DNA of 64,000 nt. It comes from Gammaproteobacteria bacterium UBA2675 (lineage in GTDB: Bacteria > Pseudomonadota > Gammaproteobacteria > Pseudomonadales > Pseudohongiellaceae). Shown one piece after another: positions 48,235-57,002 of the stretch (the first letter of the stretch is position 1; each line of letters begins with the position of its first letter). The position numbers and the translations under genes are program-made. The stretch covers positions 124,001 through 188,000 of the forward strand of contig DEMH01000014.1 in the NCBI GenBank assembly GCA_002354805.1. The letters are read 5' to 3'. The notes beneath the pieces were generated by a model, which was given only the letters and a program-made list of their open reading frames with translations, had not been told where the DNA came from and made no database searches.

Positions 48235-48833
48235 TATGCACCCACCTCGTCTTCACCAATCACAAGAACAGTATCTGATTCGTAGTAGTAAGGCGGCACT
48301 TCCATATTACGGGATGCGGGAGAGCCACTGTAGACACGACCGGCCAGGTCAAACTTGGAGCCATGACATGGACAGTAGAAACCGCCCTTCCAGTTTTCTT
48401 CGAAGGGCTCCGCACGAATCGCCAGCCGGGGTGTTGGAGAGCAGAACAGGTGCGGGCACAGACCGATCAGCACCAGAATCTCTGGTTCGCGTGAACGGTA
48501 TGCGTTCTGTGCATACTCGGGCTGCTCTGGCTGGGAAGAATCTGGATCCTGCAGATCATCAGCAATTGTCGGAAGCGCTTCCAGCGCCGCCTGCGTTCGA
48601 CGGACTACGAATATAGGTCGTCCGCGCCATGCCGGGATAGGGCCAAGGATACCACCCTCTTCTATCTGGCTGATATCAACCCGAACCGGGGCGCCCGCTG
48701 CGCGCGCTTTGGCGCTGGGGTTCCAGGAACCGACGAAGGGCACTACCGCGCCTACGACACCGGCTGCGCCCACAACCGAGGTTGACCCCAATAAAAACCG
48801 TCTGCGGCCAGAATCAGTACCGTCTTCACTCAC
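48234..48833 (-). CDS. petA: Ubiquinol-cytochrome c reductase iron-sulfur (Rieske) subunit
   Basis: Carries electrons from quinol to cytochrome c1. The start is GTG 48833 with AGGAG eight bases upstream, giving 199 residues; the longer frame has no similarity. A twin-arginine motif (GRRRFLLGS) precedes the single membrane anchor. The [2Fe-2S] motifs are CPHLFC and CPCHGS. The first differs from the usual CTHLGC by Thr to Pro and Gly to Phe, while the Cys and His ligands are kept. It heads the petA-petBC-sspA-sspB minus-strand group. Confidence 0.95.
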   Translation of the reverse strand: MSEDGTDSGRRRFLLGSTSVVGAAGVVGAVVPFVGSWNPSAKARAAGAPVRVDISQIEEGGILGPIPAWRGRPIFVVRRTQAALEALPTIADDLQDPDSSQPEQPEYAQNAYRSREPEILVLIGLCPHLFCSPTPRLAIRAEPFEENWKGGFYCPCHGSKFDLAGRVYSGSPASRNMEVPPYYYESDTVLVIGEDEVGA

Positions 48834-49025
48834 CGTGTATTCTCCTGAGCTTTGTCGTCTATCAAAAAAGAATCGAGACCGCAGCACGACTGTCATTAGC
48901 CGTGTCACGGACGAAATCTGCAAAATGCTGCTGCGCTGCGCTTGTCTGGGCTCGCCTTTGTTGTCAGATCGTGAGGCAATCTGTATTTATGAGTCGGAAG
49001 TGGCGCAAACCGGCAAACGGGCTGA

Positions 49026-49054
49026 ATAGTAGTTAATTTGGCGACTTTTTTCAA
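49026..49054 (-). promoter_or_regulatory. Sigma70 promoter of the petA-petBC operon
   Basis: In the gene-free stretch 48834-49204. On the minus strand, TTGAAA (49049-49054), a 17-bp spacer and TACTAT (49026-49031). Transcription from about 49019 would leave a roughly 185-base leader before the petA GTG. No small gene is evident in that leader. Confidence 0.7.
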
Positions 49055-49121
49055 GCGCCCGATCACCCAATACACAGTTAAGCAATTGAATAAAATACAG
49101 AAATTTATTTTCCACCAGGCG

Positions 49122-49159
49122 AAAAAAAAGCGCCTGTCGCAAGACAGAGCGCTTTTTTT
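49122..49159 (-). terminator. Intrinsic terminator of rplM-rpsI
   Basis: A stem AGCGC-CTGTC / GACAG-AGCGC with one bulged base and a GCAA tetraloop. It is flanked by eight A on one side and seven T on the other, so it can act in both directions. It lies about 45 bases after the rpsI stop. Confidence 0.92.
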
Positions 49160-49204
49160 GATTCGAACGCCTTCCAACTCGTGGTCGGCGAAGAAAGATA
49201 CCGA

Positions 49205-49597
49205 TTAACGCTTGGAGTACTGAGGACGCTTGCGCGCCTTGCGCAGACCCACTTTCTTACGCTCTACTGCACGCGCGTCTCGCGTTACAAAACCTGCTTT
49301 ACGCAGCGGCGAACGGAACTCCTCGTCGTAGGCAATCAGTGCACGGGTCAGACCGTGGCGAATAGCACCCGCCTGGCCGAAGCTGCCACCACCATTGACA
49401 GTCACTTTGATGTCAAACTGGTTATCAAGCTCCAGCAGCTCCAGAGGCTGCTTGACAATCATTCGTGCCACTTCGCGACCGAAGAATGTGTCCAGTGAAC
49501 GGTTGTTGACCGTGATCTCACCGCTTCCTTTGCTGATAAACACGCGCGCGGTTGCGGTTTTGCGTCTGCCGGTGCCGTAGTATTGAGTCGTTGCCAT
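49205..49597 (-). CDS. rpsI: 30S ribosomal protein S9
   Basis: Small-subunit protein whose C-terminal tail reaches the P-site tRNA. The 130-residue protein has [16 protein letters not shown] at the start and [19 protein letters not shown] in the middle. The basic tail ends [17 protein letters not shown]. It follows rplM by 27 bases and is cotranscribed with it. Confidence 0.99.
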   Translation of the reverse strand: MATTQYYGTGRRKTATARVFISKGSGEITVNNRSLDTFFGREVARMIVKQPLELLELDNQFDIKVTVNGGGSFGQAGAIRHGLTRALIAYDEEFRSPLRKAGFVTRDARAVERKKVGLRKARKRPQYSKR

Positions 49598-49624
49598 GGG
49601 GATTCCGTGAACCTCTTAAAATTC

Positions 49625-50053
49625 TTACAGTTGCAGAGCCTGCGGCTGCTGCGCCGCATGTGGATGCTCGTTACCGGCATACACTTTCAGCTTTTTAAAC
49701 ATTGCTCGACCCAGTGGAGTGCGGGGCAGCATGCCTTTAACGGCCAGCTTCAGCACTTTCTCGGGTGAACGGTCGATCAGCTTCTCGAAGCTGAAAGATT
49801 TCAGACCACCCGGGTAGCCGGTGTGGTGGTGGTACATCTTGTTGGCAGATTTTTTGCCCGTCACACTGACCTTCTCAGCGTTAACCACCACGACAAAGTC
49901 GCCGGTATCCACGTGAGGCGTGTATTCAGGCTTGTGTTTGCCGCGCAAACGGGTTGCGATCTCTGCCGCCAGACGACCCAGCGTCTGGCCTTCTGCATCT
50001 ACCAGCAGCCAGTTGTGTTCAACATTTTGTGGTTTGGCACTAAAAGTCTTCAT
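49625..50053 (-). CDS. rplM: 50S ribosomal protein L13
   Basis: Early-assembling large-subunit protein. The 142-residue length equals E. coli L13. It begins [29 protein letters not shown] and contains [19 protein letters not shown] and the [20 protein letters not shown] signature. It is first gene of the rplM-rpsI operon, with its promoter at 50094-50122. Confidence 0.99.
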   Translation of the reverse strand: MKTFSAKPQNVEHNWLLVDAEGQTLGRLAAEIATRLRGKHKPEYTPHVDTGDFVVVVNAEKVSVTGKKSANKMYHHHTGYPGGLKSFSFEKLIDRSPEKVLKLAVKGMLPRTPLGRAMFKKLKVYAGNEHPHAAQQPQALQL

Positions 50054-50093
50054 GTAACATCACCGAAAAGGGCATATTCTTCAGGGAGCGCGA

Positions 50094-50122
50094 ATACTAC
50101 CGAAGAGCCTATTAAACTTCAA
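50094..50122 (-). promoter_or_regulatory. Sigma70 promoter of rplM-rpsI
   Basis: On the minus strand, TTGAAG (50117-50122), a 17-bp spacer and TAGTAT (50094-50099). Predicted transcription begins about 34 bases before the rplM ATG. In E. coli, L13 represses its own leader; nothing in this short leader proves the same here. Confidence 0.7.
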
Positions 50123-50152
50123 GTATTTTATGGAGTATTTCTTTCCAACAGA

Positions 50153-51298
50153 TCAGGGGCGATGTTCGCGGGCCAGATACTCCTCGGACTGCATCTCCAA
50201 CAGGCGGCTGCGGGTGCGTTCAAATACAAAGGCCAGGTCCTGGCCGATATACAGATCACGCAAGGGCACTTCTGCCGAGATGATCAATTTTACATGGCGA
50301 TCATACAGCTCATCGACCAGACTGACAAATCTTCTTGCCACATCATCGTTGCTTACCCCCATCTGCGGAACGTCCGCAAGCACCACCGCGTGGTAGATTT
50401 TGGCCAGCTCAATATAATCAAATGCGCTGCGGGCACCGGCACAGAGCCTGTCGAAACCAAACCAGATCACATCTTCAGCGACCCTGCGCGCGCGCACTGG
50501 TCGACCCAGAACATCAATATCAACATCGCTCAACACCTCTTCATGACCAGTGCAGAGCTTTTTGAAACCGTCATCCAGCGCTGTATCAGCCTTTTCCCCC
50601 AGCGGCGAGAAATAAAGACAGGCCTGTTTCAGGGCGCGCAGGCGATAATCAACCCCGCTATCCAGCTCTATGATCTGCGTGTGCCTGTGAAGCATCGCAA
50701 TGGCAGGCAGAAACCGGTCGCGCTGCAGACCATTGGCATACAGACCGTCAGGGTGGATATTTGAAGTAGCCACCAGCACAACCCTGCGCTCAAACAGATG
50801 CTCCAGCAGCCGACCCAGAATCATGGCATCACCGATATCCGAGACAAAAAACTCATCGAAGCAAAGAACCCGGGTACTTTCCGCCAGATCGTCAGCCACC
50901 TGCTCAAGCGGGTTTTTCTGGTGCTTCAGCGCGGCAAGTCGGGCGTGTATCTGCTGCATGAAGCGGTGAAAATGCGTGCGTTGCTTGTCAGCAAACGGCA
51001 GGCTTTCGTAAAACAGATCCATGATGTAGGTTTTGCCGCGCCCTACGCCACCATAAAAATAGATACCCTTGACTGGTTCCTGTGATGCAGCCCTGAACCA
51101 GCGCATCGGGTTCACCCAGCGCCCCAAACCATTGGACTGCCCGCCCGCCAGCAATTGTTTATATAGCCGCTCCACCGCTTCAATGGCTGCAGCCTGTGCT
51201 GCGTCCGGCTGCAGCAGGCCCGATTTCAGGTCATTCTGATAGCGCTGCTGCGGCGACGCTGTTGGCGCAGAAATCCCCGACACTGGTACGCCGCTCAT
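50153..51298 (-). CDS. zapE: Cell division ATPase ZapE (AFG1 family)
   Basis: AFG1-like P-loop ATPase that in E. coli associates with the Z-ring during late constriction and destabilises FtsZ polymers. The 381-residue protein has Walker A GVGRGKT (84-90), a Walker B CFDEFFVSDIGDAMILGRLLEHLF, and the sensor segment VATSNIHPDGLY. Its neighbours rplM upstream in the map and zapG on the other strand match the E. coli order. Confidence 0.95.
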   Translation of the reverse strand: MSGVPVSGISAPTASPQQRYQNDLKSGLLQPDAAQAAAIEAVERLYKQLLAGGQSNGLGRWVNPMRWFRAASQEPVKGIYFYGGVGRGKTYIMDLFYESLPFADKQRTHFHRFMQQIHARLAALKHQKNPLEQVADDLAESTRVLCFDEFFVSDIGDAMILGRLLEHLFERRVVLVATSNIHPDGLYANGLQRDRFLPAIAMLHRHTQIIELDSGVDYRLRALKQACLYFSPLGEKADTALDDGFKKLCTGHEEVLSDVDIDVLGRPVRARRVAEDVIWFGFDRLCAGARSAFDYIELAKIYHAVVLADVPQMGVSNDDVARRFVSLVDELYDRHVKLIISAEVPLRDLYIGQDLAFVFERTRSRLLEMQSEEYLAREHRP

Positions 51299-51446
51299 AG
51301 ACTGTTCTCTCCTGACGTTAAGCCGGGCATTCTAAGCGAATGCCTGATAGTAGACAAAGGCGGCACAGAGGCAGGCAACACAGAACGATTGCATCGTGAT
51401 AGAATCGCCATGACTGAACGAACAGCTTTATATTCAAAAAAGCAAT

Positions 51447-51474
51447 ATGTATATGTTTTTATATAGCTATACAT
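51447..51474. promoter_or_regulatory. AT-rich inverted repeat upstream of zapG
   Basis: ATGTATA (51447-51453) and TATACAT (51468-51474) flank an AT-rich centre in the 225-base interval between zapE and zapG. The block is strikingly AT-rich for this genome and contains several TATA-like -10 candidates. It is probably the promoter region of zapG, zapE or both. No single start can be chosen. Confidence 0.35.
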
Positions 51475-51523
51475 GCTTTAAAAGTTTCATTATTGTATCG
51501 CCGTTAAGCGAAGGTGGATCCGT

Positions 51524-51961
51524 ATGTTGTGGGTGACAGGCATCGTGTGTCTGGCAGTTGGTCTGGTAGCCGGACTGCTTGTTGGTAAAAAAGTACAGAC
51601 TGGCAGCCCGACGCGAATTGCTGAACTAGAAGCACAGATTCAGGAATTGCAGCGCAGCCACGCCGATTATCGCGAGCACGTCAGCAGTCACTTCGATACA
51701 ACGGCAGAACTCGTGCAACAGATGACAGAAAGTTATCGCGATGTGTATCAGCATCTGGCCACCGGCGCTCAACAGCTTTGCACCGAAGATGTTGCCAGCA
51801 AATTGCTGCCGGCAGGTGAGCAGACGATGTTTGTCAGCGATGCTGACCAGAACGATACACTGGAGCCGCCGAAGGATTATGCGCCCAAGAAATCGCCCGG
51901 CCCTGGCGCTCTGTCTGAGGAGTTCGGGCTGGACAGAAACACGTCTCGCGCAGAGGAGTGA
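51524..51961 (+). CDS. zapG: ZapG/YhcB (DUF1043) membrane protein
   Basis: A 145-residue inner-membrane protein with one N-terminal transmembrane helix (about 3-22, VTGIVCLAVGLVAGLLVG). A coiled coil follows (about 30-80, RIAELEAQIQELQRSHADYREHVSSHF), then a disordered charged tail. YhcB/ZapG links division and envelope growth in E. coli. It is next to zapE, as in E. coli, but degQ is absent and degS lies about 4 kb further on. Confidence 0.93.
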   Translation: MLWVTGIVCLAVGLVAGLLVGKKVQTGSPTRIAELEAQIQELQRSHADYREHVSSHFDTTAELVQQMTESYRDVYQHLATGAQQLCTEDVASKLLPAGEQTMFVSDADQNDTLEPPKDYAPKKSPGPGALSEEFGLDRNTSRAEE

Positions 51962-52017
51962 ATCGCAGCGGCCAGCAGGCCACGGCGACCTCCCCATCAT
52001 CGTAAGCAAAGCACTCC

Positions 52018-52094
52018 AAATTCAATGAGCAAATATGCTGCCTCCTGGCCATGGCCGGGAGCCCGCGGCTTGCGGCAACCTAGAACCTGAACTT
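52018..52094 (+). promoter_or_regulatory. Structured leader abutting the cysD start codon
   Basis: The 77 bases before cysD can fold into a closing helix, AAATTCA (52018-52024) with TGAACTT (52088-52094, one mismatch), ending at the ATG. Inside are hairpins AGCA-AATA-TGCT (52028-52039), CTCCTGG/CCGGGAG with loop CCATGG (52042-52061), and CCGC/GCGG (52063-52075), followed by GGCAACC. No Shine-Dalgarno precedes the ATG. GGCAACC also occurs in SAM-riboswitch cores, and cysD is a sulfur gene, so a metabolite-responsive leader is possible but unproven. Confidence 0.35.
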
Positions 52095-53003
52095 ATGGCT
52101 GACTACAACCTGACACACCTCAAGCAACTGGAAGCCGAGAGCATCCATATCATTCGCGAAGTCGCAGCGGAATTCAGTAATCCGGTCATGCTTTACTCCA
52201 TTGGCAAGGATTCCTCGGTCATGCTGCACCTGGCGCTCAAGGCGTTCTATCCTGGCAGACTGCCGTTCCCGTTGATGCATGTAGACACAACCTGGAAGTT
52301 CCGGGAGATGATCGAGTTTCGCGACAACCAGATGAAGAAGCTGGGTCTGGACCTGATCGTACACACCAACCAGGAAGGCGTTGCGGCGGGCATCGGACCG
52401 TTTACTCACGGCAGCGAAAAACACACCGATGTCATGAAAACACAGGCGCTGCGTCAGGCACTGGACAAACACAGGTTTGATGCCGCTTTTGGTGGCGGCC
52501 GCCGCGATGAAGAAAAGTCTCGCGCCAAAGAGCGCGTATTTTCCTTCCGCGACAAGAACCATCGCTGGGACCCCAAAAACCAGCGTCCGGAGCTCTGGAA
52601 CACCTACAATGGCAAGGTCAACAAGGGTGAAAGCATTCGAGTTTTCCCGCTGTCAAACTGGACCGAGCTTGATATCTGGCAGTACATCTACCTGAACAAC
52701 ATCGACATCGTGCCTTTGTACTTCGCCAGGAAGCGGCCCATCGTCAACCTCGACGGTGTGGATATCATGGTCGATGACGACCGTATGCCAATTCCCGAAG
52801 GTCAGAAAATTCAGGAGAAAATGGTGCGGTTCCGGACCCTGGGCTGCTACCCGCTCACCGGTGCCGTTGAATCCAGGGCCACCACACTGCCCGAGATCAT
52901 CCAGGAAATGCTGTTAACAACCAGCTCCGAACGCCAGGGCCGCTTGATCGACTCGGATCAGGCAGGTTCCATGGAAGAGAAAAAGCGCAAGGGGTATTTC
53001 TGA
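52095..53003 (+). CDS. cysD: Sulfate adenylyltransferase subunit 2
   Basis: Small subunit of ATP sulfurylase, forming adenosine phosphosulfate from sulfate and ATP. From ATG 52095 the protein has 302 residues, the same as E. coli, and begins [30 protein letters not shown]. The PP-loop [17 protein letters not shown] and the [18 protein letters not shown] segment are present. The longer open frame to 52035 has no similarity and would swallow the leader. cysNC follows after one base. Confidence 0.97.
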   Translation: MADYNLTHLKQLEAESIHIIREVAAEFSNPVMLYSIGKDSSVMLHLALKAFYPGRLPFPLMHVDTTWKFREMIEFRDNQMKKLGLDLIVHTNQEGVAAGIGPFTHGSEKHTDVMKTQALRQALDKHRFDAAFGGGRRDEEKSRAKERVFSFRDKNHRWDPKNQRPELWNTYNGKVNKGESIRVFPLSNWTELDIWQYIYLNNIDIVPLYFARKRPIVNLDGVDIMVDDDRMPIPEGQKIQEKMVRFRTLGCYPLTGAVESRATTLPEIIQEMLLTTSSERQGRLIDSDQAGSMEEKKRKGYF

Positions 53004-53004
53004 T

Positions 53005-54915
53005 ATGTCACACCAGTCCGAATTGATTAGCACTGATATCACTGCTTACCTTGCGCAACACGAGCGCAAGGAACTCCTGCGCCTGTTGACCTGCGGCAGC
53101 GTTGATGACGGCAAGAGCACCCTGATTGGTCGACTGCTGCACGACTCCAAGATGATCTATGAGGATCAGCTGGCCGCCATTCAGAAAGACAGTCTCAAAG
53201 TCGGCACGACCGGCGGCAAACTCGATCTGGCGCTGCTGGTCGATGGTCTGCAGGCAGAGCGTGAACAGGGCATCACCATCGATGTTGCCTATCGGTATTT
53301 TTCGACATCAAAACGAAAATTCATTATCGCCGACACGCCCGGTCACGAACAGTACACGCGCAACATGGCCACAGGTGCATCAACCTGCGATCTGGCAGTC
53401 ATCCTGATCGACGCCCGCCATGGCGTTCAGGTTCAGACCCGGCGCCACAGTTTCATCACCTCGCTGCTGGGCATCAAGCACATCGTGGTGGCGGTGAACA
53501 AAATGGACCTGGTTGACTACAGCCAGGACGTTTTTGAAAAAATCCGCACCGACTATCTGAAGTTTTCCGAAAAACTGAAACCGGCCGAGTTTCACTTTAT
53601 TCCGATGTCAGCACTGGATGGCGACAATGTCGTCAACCCCAGCGCCAACATGGCCTGGTACGAAGGCCCGACATTGATGAACCTGCTGGAGAACGTTCAG
53701 ATCACCGAGAACCGGAACTATGAAGACTTTCGTTATCCGGTTCAGTATGTCAATCGCCCCAACCTTAACTTCAGAGGCTTCTGTGGCACAGTAGCGTCAG
53801 GTGTCGTTCGTAAGGGCGACGAGATCATAGTGCTGCCATCACGCAAGAAGAGTCGCATCAAATCGATTGTGACCTTTGAAGAAGAACTGGAGCTGGCACA
53901 CTCTGATATGGCGATCACGCTGACCCTGGAGGACGAAATCGACGTCAGCCGCGGCGACATGATCGTGCATCGGGACAACATGCCTGCTGTGGCCGAGGAG
54001 TTTGATGCCACAGTGGTGTGGATGACCGAAGACGCTTTGCTGCCGGGCAAGATGTATGACTTTAAACTGGGTACAAAAACGGTCAGCGGCCGAGTCAATA
54101 CCATCAAACACCAGATCGATGTCAACACACTGGAAGAGAATCCGGCCCCGGCGCTGGAACTGAACGAAATCGGTGTGTGTGATGTGTCGGTAGATCAGCC
54201 GGTTTGCATCGACAGTTATGATCGCAATCGCAATACCGGGTCATTTATCGTCATCGATCGCCTCACCAATGTCACGGTCGGCGCAGGCATGATCAACCTG
54301 GATGCTGCCGCCGCCAAACGCCGCAAGCGCAGCGGTATTACTCACGTAACCCGTGAAGAGCGTTCAGCCCGTTACGGCCAAAAACCGGCAACGGTCATGT
54401 TCATCGGTGTCTCCGGTGCCGGCAAGTCAACACTGGCTCATGGCCTGGAACGTCGCCTGTTCGACATGGGCAGGGTCAGTACGGTGCTGGACGGCAAAGC
54501 CATGCGGCTGGGTATCAGCAAAGACCTGCCACATGACGCCGAGGGGCGCGCTGAGAACCTGCGCCGCAGTGCGCATATCGCCCGCTTCATAAACGACTCG
54601 GGGCTGATCTGCTGTGCCGCTTTCGTCGCGCCAAACCCGGATTCACGTGAGCATGCGGTCAGTGTAATTGGCAAGGACAACTGCTACATCGTGTATCTGA
54701 ATCCGCCCATCGAGGTCTGCCAGCAGCGTGACCCCAGCGGTATTTACGCGGCTGCAGAGACAACAGGTTCAGCCGACATACCTGGCATCTCCTTCCCTTA
54801 CTCACCGCCTGAGAAGGTCGAGCTGGAACTGGACACCGCCAGCCTCAGCGTCGATGAGTGCCTTGATCAGGTGCTGGACATGATGCGCGACAAAGGTATC
54901 CTTAACGGTCGCTAG
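53005..54915 (+). CDS. cysNC: Bifunctional sulfate adenylyltransferase subunit 1 / APS kinase
   Basis: A 636-residue fusion. The N-terminal EF-Tu-like GTPase CysN (P-loop GSVDDGKST at 31-39, [19 protein letters not shown]) drives ATP sulfurylase with CysD. The C-terminal APS kinase CysC (P-loop GVSGAGKST at 468-476, then [10 protein letters not shown] and NPDSREHAV) phosphorylates APS to PAPS. The fused form is usual in Pseudomonas and rhizobia (NodQ). E. coli has separate genes. It meets the Nif3-like gene tail to tail with a 4-base overlap. Confidence 0.97.
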   Translation: MSHQSELISTDITAYLAQHERKELLRLLTCGSVDDGKSTLIGRLLHDSKMIYEDQLAAIQKDSLKVGTTGGKLDLALLVDGLQAEREQGITIDVAYRYFSTSKRKFIIADTPGHEQYTRNMATGASTCDLAVILIDARHGVQVQTRRHSFITSLLGIKHIVVAVNKMDLVDYSQDVFEKIRTDYLKFSEKLKPAEFHFIPMSALDGDNVVNPSANMAWYEGPTLMNLLENVQITENRNYEDFRYPVQYVNRPNLNFRGFCGTVASGVVRKGDEIIVLPSRKKSRIKSIVTFEEELELAHSDMAITLTLEDEIDVSRGDMIVHRDNMPAVAEEFDATVVWMTEDALLPGKMYDFKLGTKTVSGRVNTIKHQIDVNTLEENPAPALELNEIGVCDVSVDQPVCIDSYDRNRNTGSFIVIDRLTNVTVGAGMINLDAAAAKRRKRSGITHVTREERSARYGQKPATVMFIGVSGAGKSTLAHGLERRLFDMGRVSTVLDGKAMRLGISKDLPHDAEGRAENLRRSAHIARFINDSGLICCAAFVAPNPDSREHAVSVIGKDNCYIVYLNPPIEVCQQRDPSGIYAAAETTGSADIPGISFPYSPPEKVELELDTASLSVDECLDQVLDMMRDKGILNGR

Positions 54916-55706
54916 ACCGGGTTATCGATGTCGATGAACTGATGGCTGAGGTCGAATTGCTGGGCGATCCATTCGCCCAGCGCCTGGACGCCGTAGCGTT
55001 CGGTGGCATGATGGCCTGCAGCAAAATAGTGGATACCGTGCTCACGTGCCATATGGACAGTTGGTTCGGAAATCTCGCCTGAAATGAAGGCGTCCGCACC
55101 GATCTCAACTGCCCTCTCGATATACGACTGGGCGGCGCCTGTACACCAGGCGATGCGCCGGATTGGGCGGCCCGCAACATCCTGCCCGGAGCTGCTCGAT
55201 GAAGACTGAGGCGCGATGTGCAAGGGCTCACGCTGCAGGGCGTCGTGAATGCGCGCTCGCAACGACTCGCCAGTCATGGATGTATCGAGGTCGCTATACA
55301 GGCCCATCGGTTGCCTGTTGACCTTAGTCAATTCTCCACTGACCGGCAAACCCAGCACAGCAGCCAGTTGCGTGTTGTTGCCCAGTTCAGGATGTGCATC
55401 CAGCGGCAAATGGTAAGCCACCAGGTTGATGTCGTGTTCCAGCAGAAGGCGCACCCGCCGCTGTTTCAGACCCGTAATGACAGACGACTCGCCGCGCCAG
55501 AAATAACCATGGTGCACCAGCAGCAGATCTGCGCCCGCCGCAGCAGCCGCTTCGATCATTGCCTGACTGGCTGTAACACCCGAAACAACATGCCGAATCT
55601 GGTCTTTTCCCTCAACCTGCAGTCCGTTTGGGCAATAATCATTGAACTGGTCCGTCTTTAGCAGGGAGTCCAGTTCTTTGAGCAGGGTGCGGCGATCTAT
55701 CGGCAT
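54912..55706 (-). CDS. Nif3-like dinuclear metal-centre protein (YbgI family)
   Basis: A 264-residue Nif3/YbgI-type protein. It has the metal-binding His pair in [13 protein letters not shown], an [18 protein letters not shown] segment, and C-terminal [29 protein letters not shown] (here with SGEISEP). Homologues form hexameric rings with two metals per subunit and are linked to GTP cyclohydrolase I-like activity or metal handling, but function is unsettled. The same neighbour order (cysNC, nif3, algW/degS) is found in Pseudomonas. Confidence 0.93.
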   Translation of the reverse strand: MPIDRRTLLKELDSLLKTDQFNDYCPNGLQVEGKDQIRHVVSGVTASQAMIEAAAAAGADLLLVHHGYFWRGESSVITGLKQRRVRLLLEHDINLVAYHLPLDAHPELGNNTQLAAVLGLPVSGELTKVNRQPMGLYSDLDTSMTGESLRARIHDALQREPLHIAPQSSSSSSGQDVAGRPIRRIAWCTGAAQSYIERAVEIGADAFISGEISEPTVHMAREHGIHYFAAGHHATERYGVQALGEWIAQQFDLSHQFIDIDNPV

Positions 55707-55744
55707 AACGATTTACCTTCACTTAATGGGTTTTTATTCGCATA

Positions 55745-56947
55745 ATGCGCAACCATATGAAAAGTTTTTTGCAGTTTATCAGTTGGCCCACATTCGTTGG
55801 TGTACTGCTGGCACTTGTGCTGCTGCAATACCAGCAAATTCGCCAATTGTCGGTTCGAATTGACGAACTGGCACTGCAGTCACAGGCACAGATTTCTCAG
55901 CCTGCTCCCGCCCAGTCGACGACATCTCACGCCAGTGCAGTCGCCAAAGCATCCCCATCGGTTGTCAGCATTCACTCTACAATTCGCGAGCAGATTCAAC
56001 TTCCGCCTGTTGAGGAGTTGCCTGCGGCGCTACGTGATTTATTGCAGAATCTGCCATCGGAACGTCTCTGGGACAGCCTTGGCTCGGGCGTTGCCATCAG
56101 CGACCAGGGGCATATTCTCACAGCTTTGCATGTTATTGAAGGCGCCGAAGATATTGAGGTCCATTTCAACAATTCGCAGGGCATGAACATCACTGCCCGG
56201 GCTCGCCTGCTGGGTGCCGACGCTGACAGTGACCTTGCCCTTCTGCAGGTGGACAGCGCAGAACTGCCTCCTGCTGTGCCGATCGGTTCTTCGGACAACG
56301 TCAATGTGGGCGACACTGTCCTGACGATAGGATATCCGCGGCGCGACCTTATGAATCAGAAATCGGTATCCGCCGGCGTCGTCAGCGCCCTGGGTATCCC
56401 CAGGGACGGTCTTCCCATCGTGGAATATATACAGACTGATGCGGCTATGAATTATGGCAATTCCGGCGGCGCCCTGATCAATGCCAATGGTGAGCTGATT
56501 GGCATCAACTCCTTTATATATTCTCAGTCCGGCGGCTCTGACGGCATAGGCTTCGCGGTACCAATCAATAAAGCCATGATAGTGGTGGAGCAGCTGCGCC
56601 AGCAGGGCGTATTCACCCCAGGCTATCTTGGCGTGATTACCGGGGAGCTGCTGAATGACGAAACCAGCAATACCTTTTTCGGAACACCAGATATTGAGGG
56701 TTTGCTGATTGAGCAGGTTGATGCCAACAGCCCTGCAGAACAGGCCGGCATTCAGGCAGGGGACGTCATGACACACATCGATGGCCAGGCCATTGAAAGT
56801 GTCATCGGCGCAATCGAGCAGATCAACCGCAAACCGCCAGGTGAACAGGTTGTTCTCACGCTTTACCGCGCCGGTGGGACTGTTGAAACGACGGTAACGC
56901 TAGGCACTGGCACAGCTCAGTATCGTACCCGGCTCAATACACAGTAA
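55745..56947 (+). CDS. degS: DegS/AlgW-like envelope stress serine protease
   Basis: Membrane-anchored HtrA-family protease that starts the sigma-E cascade by cutting the anti-sigma factor RseA/MucA when outer-membrane proteins misfold. The 400-residue protein has an N-terminal anchor (about 12-28) and a trypsin-like domain with triad His129, Asp163 and Ser240 (GNSGGA). One PDZ domain (about 285-390) follows, the DegS/AlgW layout rather than the two-PDZ DegP layout. A second ATG four codons on is possible. It is divergent from the Nif3-like gene across 38 bases. Confidence 0.93.
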   Translation: MRNHMKSFLQFISWPTFVGVLLALVLLQYQQIRQLSVRIDELALQSQAQISQPAPAQSTTSHASAVAKASPSVVSIHSTIREQIQLPPVEELPAALRDLLQNLPSERLWDSLGSGVAISDQGHILTALHVIEGAEDIEVHFNNSQGMNITARARLLGADADSDLALLQVDSAELPPAVPIGSSDNVNVGDTVLTIGYPRRDLMNQKSVSAGVVSALGIPRDGLPIVEYIQTDAAMNYGNSGGALINANGELIGINSFIYSQSGGSDGIGFAVPINKAMIVVEQLRQQGVFTPGYLGVITGELLNDETSNTFFGTPDIEGLLIEQVDANSPAEQAGIQAGDVMTHIDGQAIESVIGAIEQINRKPPGEQVVLTLYRAGGTVETTVTLGTGTAQYRTRLNTQ

Positions 56948-57002
56948 ATCCGTCGCGCGCAAAGACACCTGCTCCTGCTGCAGACGGCACCCTGCTTTTG
57001 TC

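Noticed and set aside
52035..52094. 20-residue N-terminal extension of CysD
   Set aside because: The CysD family begins at the 52095 ATG with an identical total length of 302. The upstream part forms RNA secondary structure instead.
52018..52094. Firm assignment of the cysD leader as a SAM-I or SAM-IV riboswitch
   Set aside because: Only the GGCAACC string and the general context fit. The expected P2/P4 helices are not evident, so it is kept as a candidate structured leader only.
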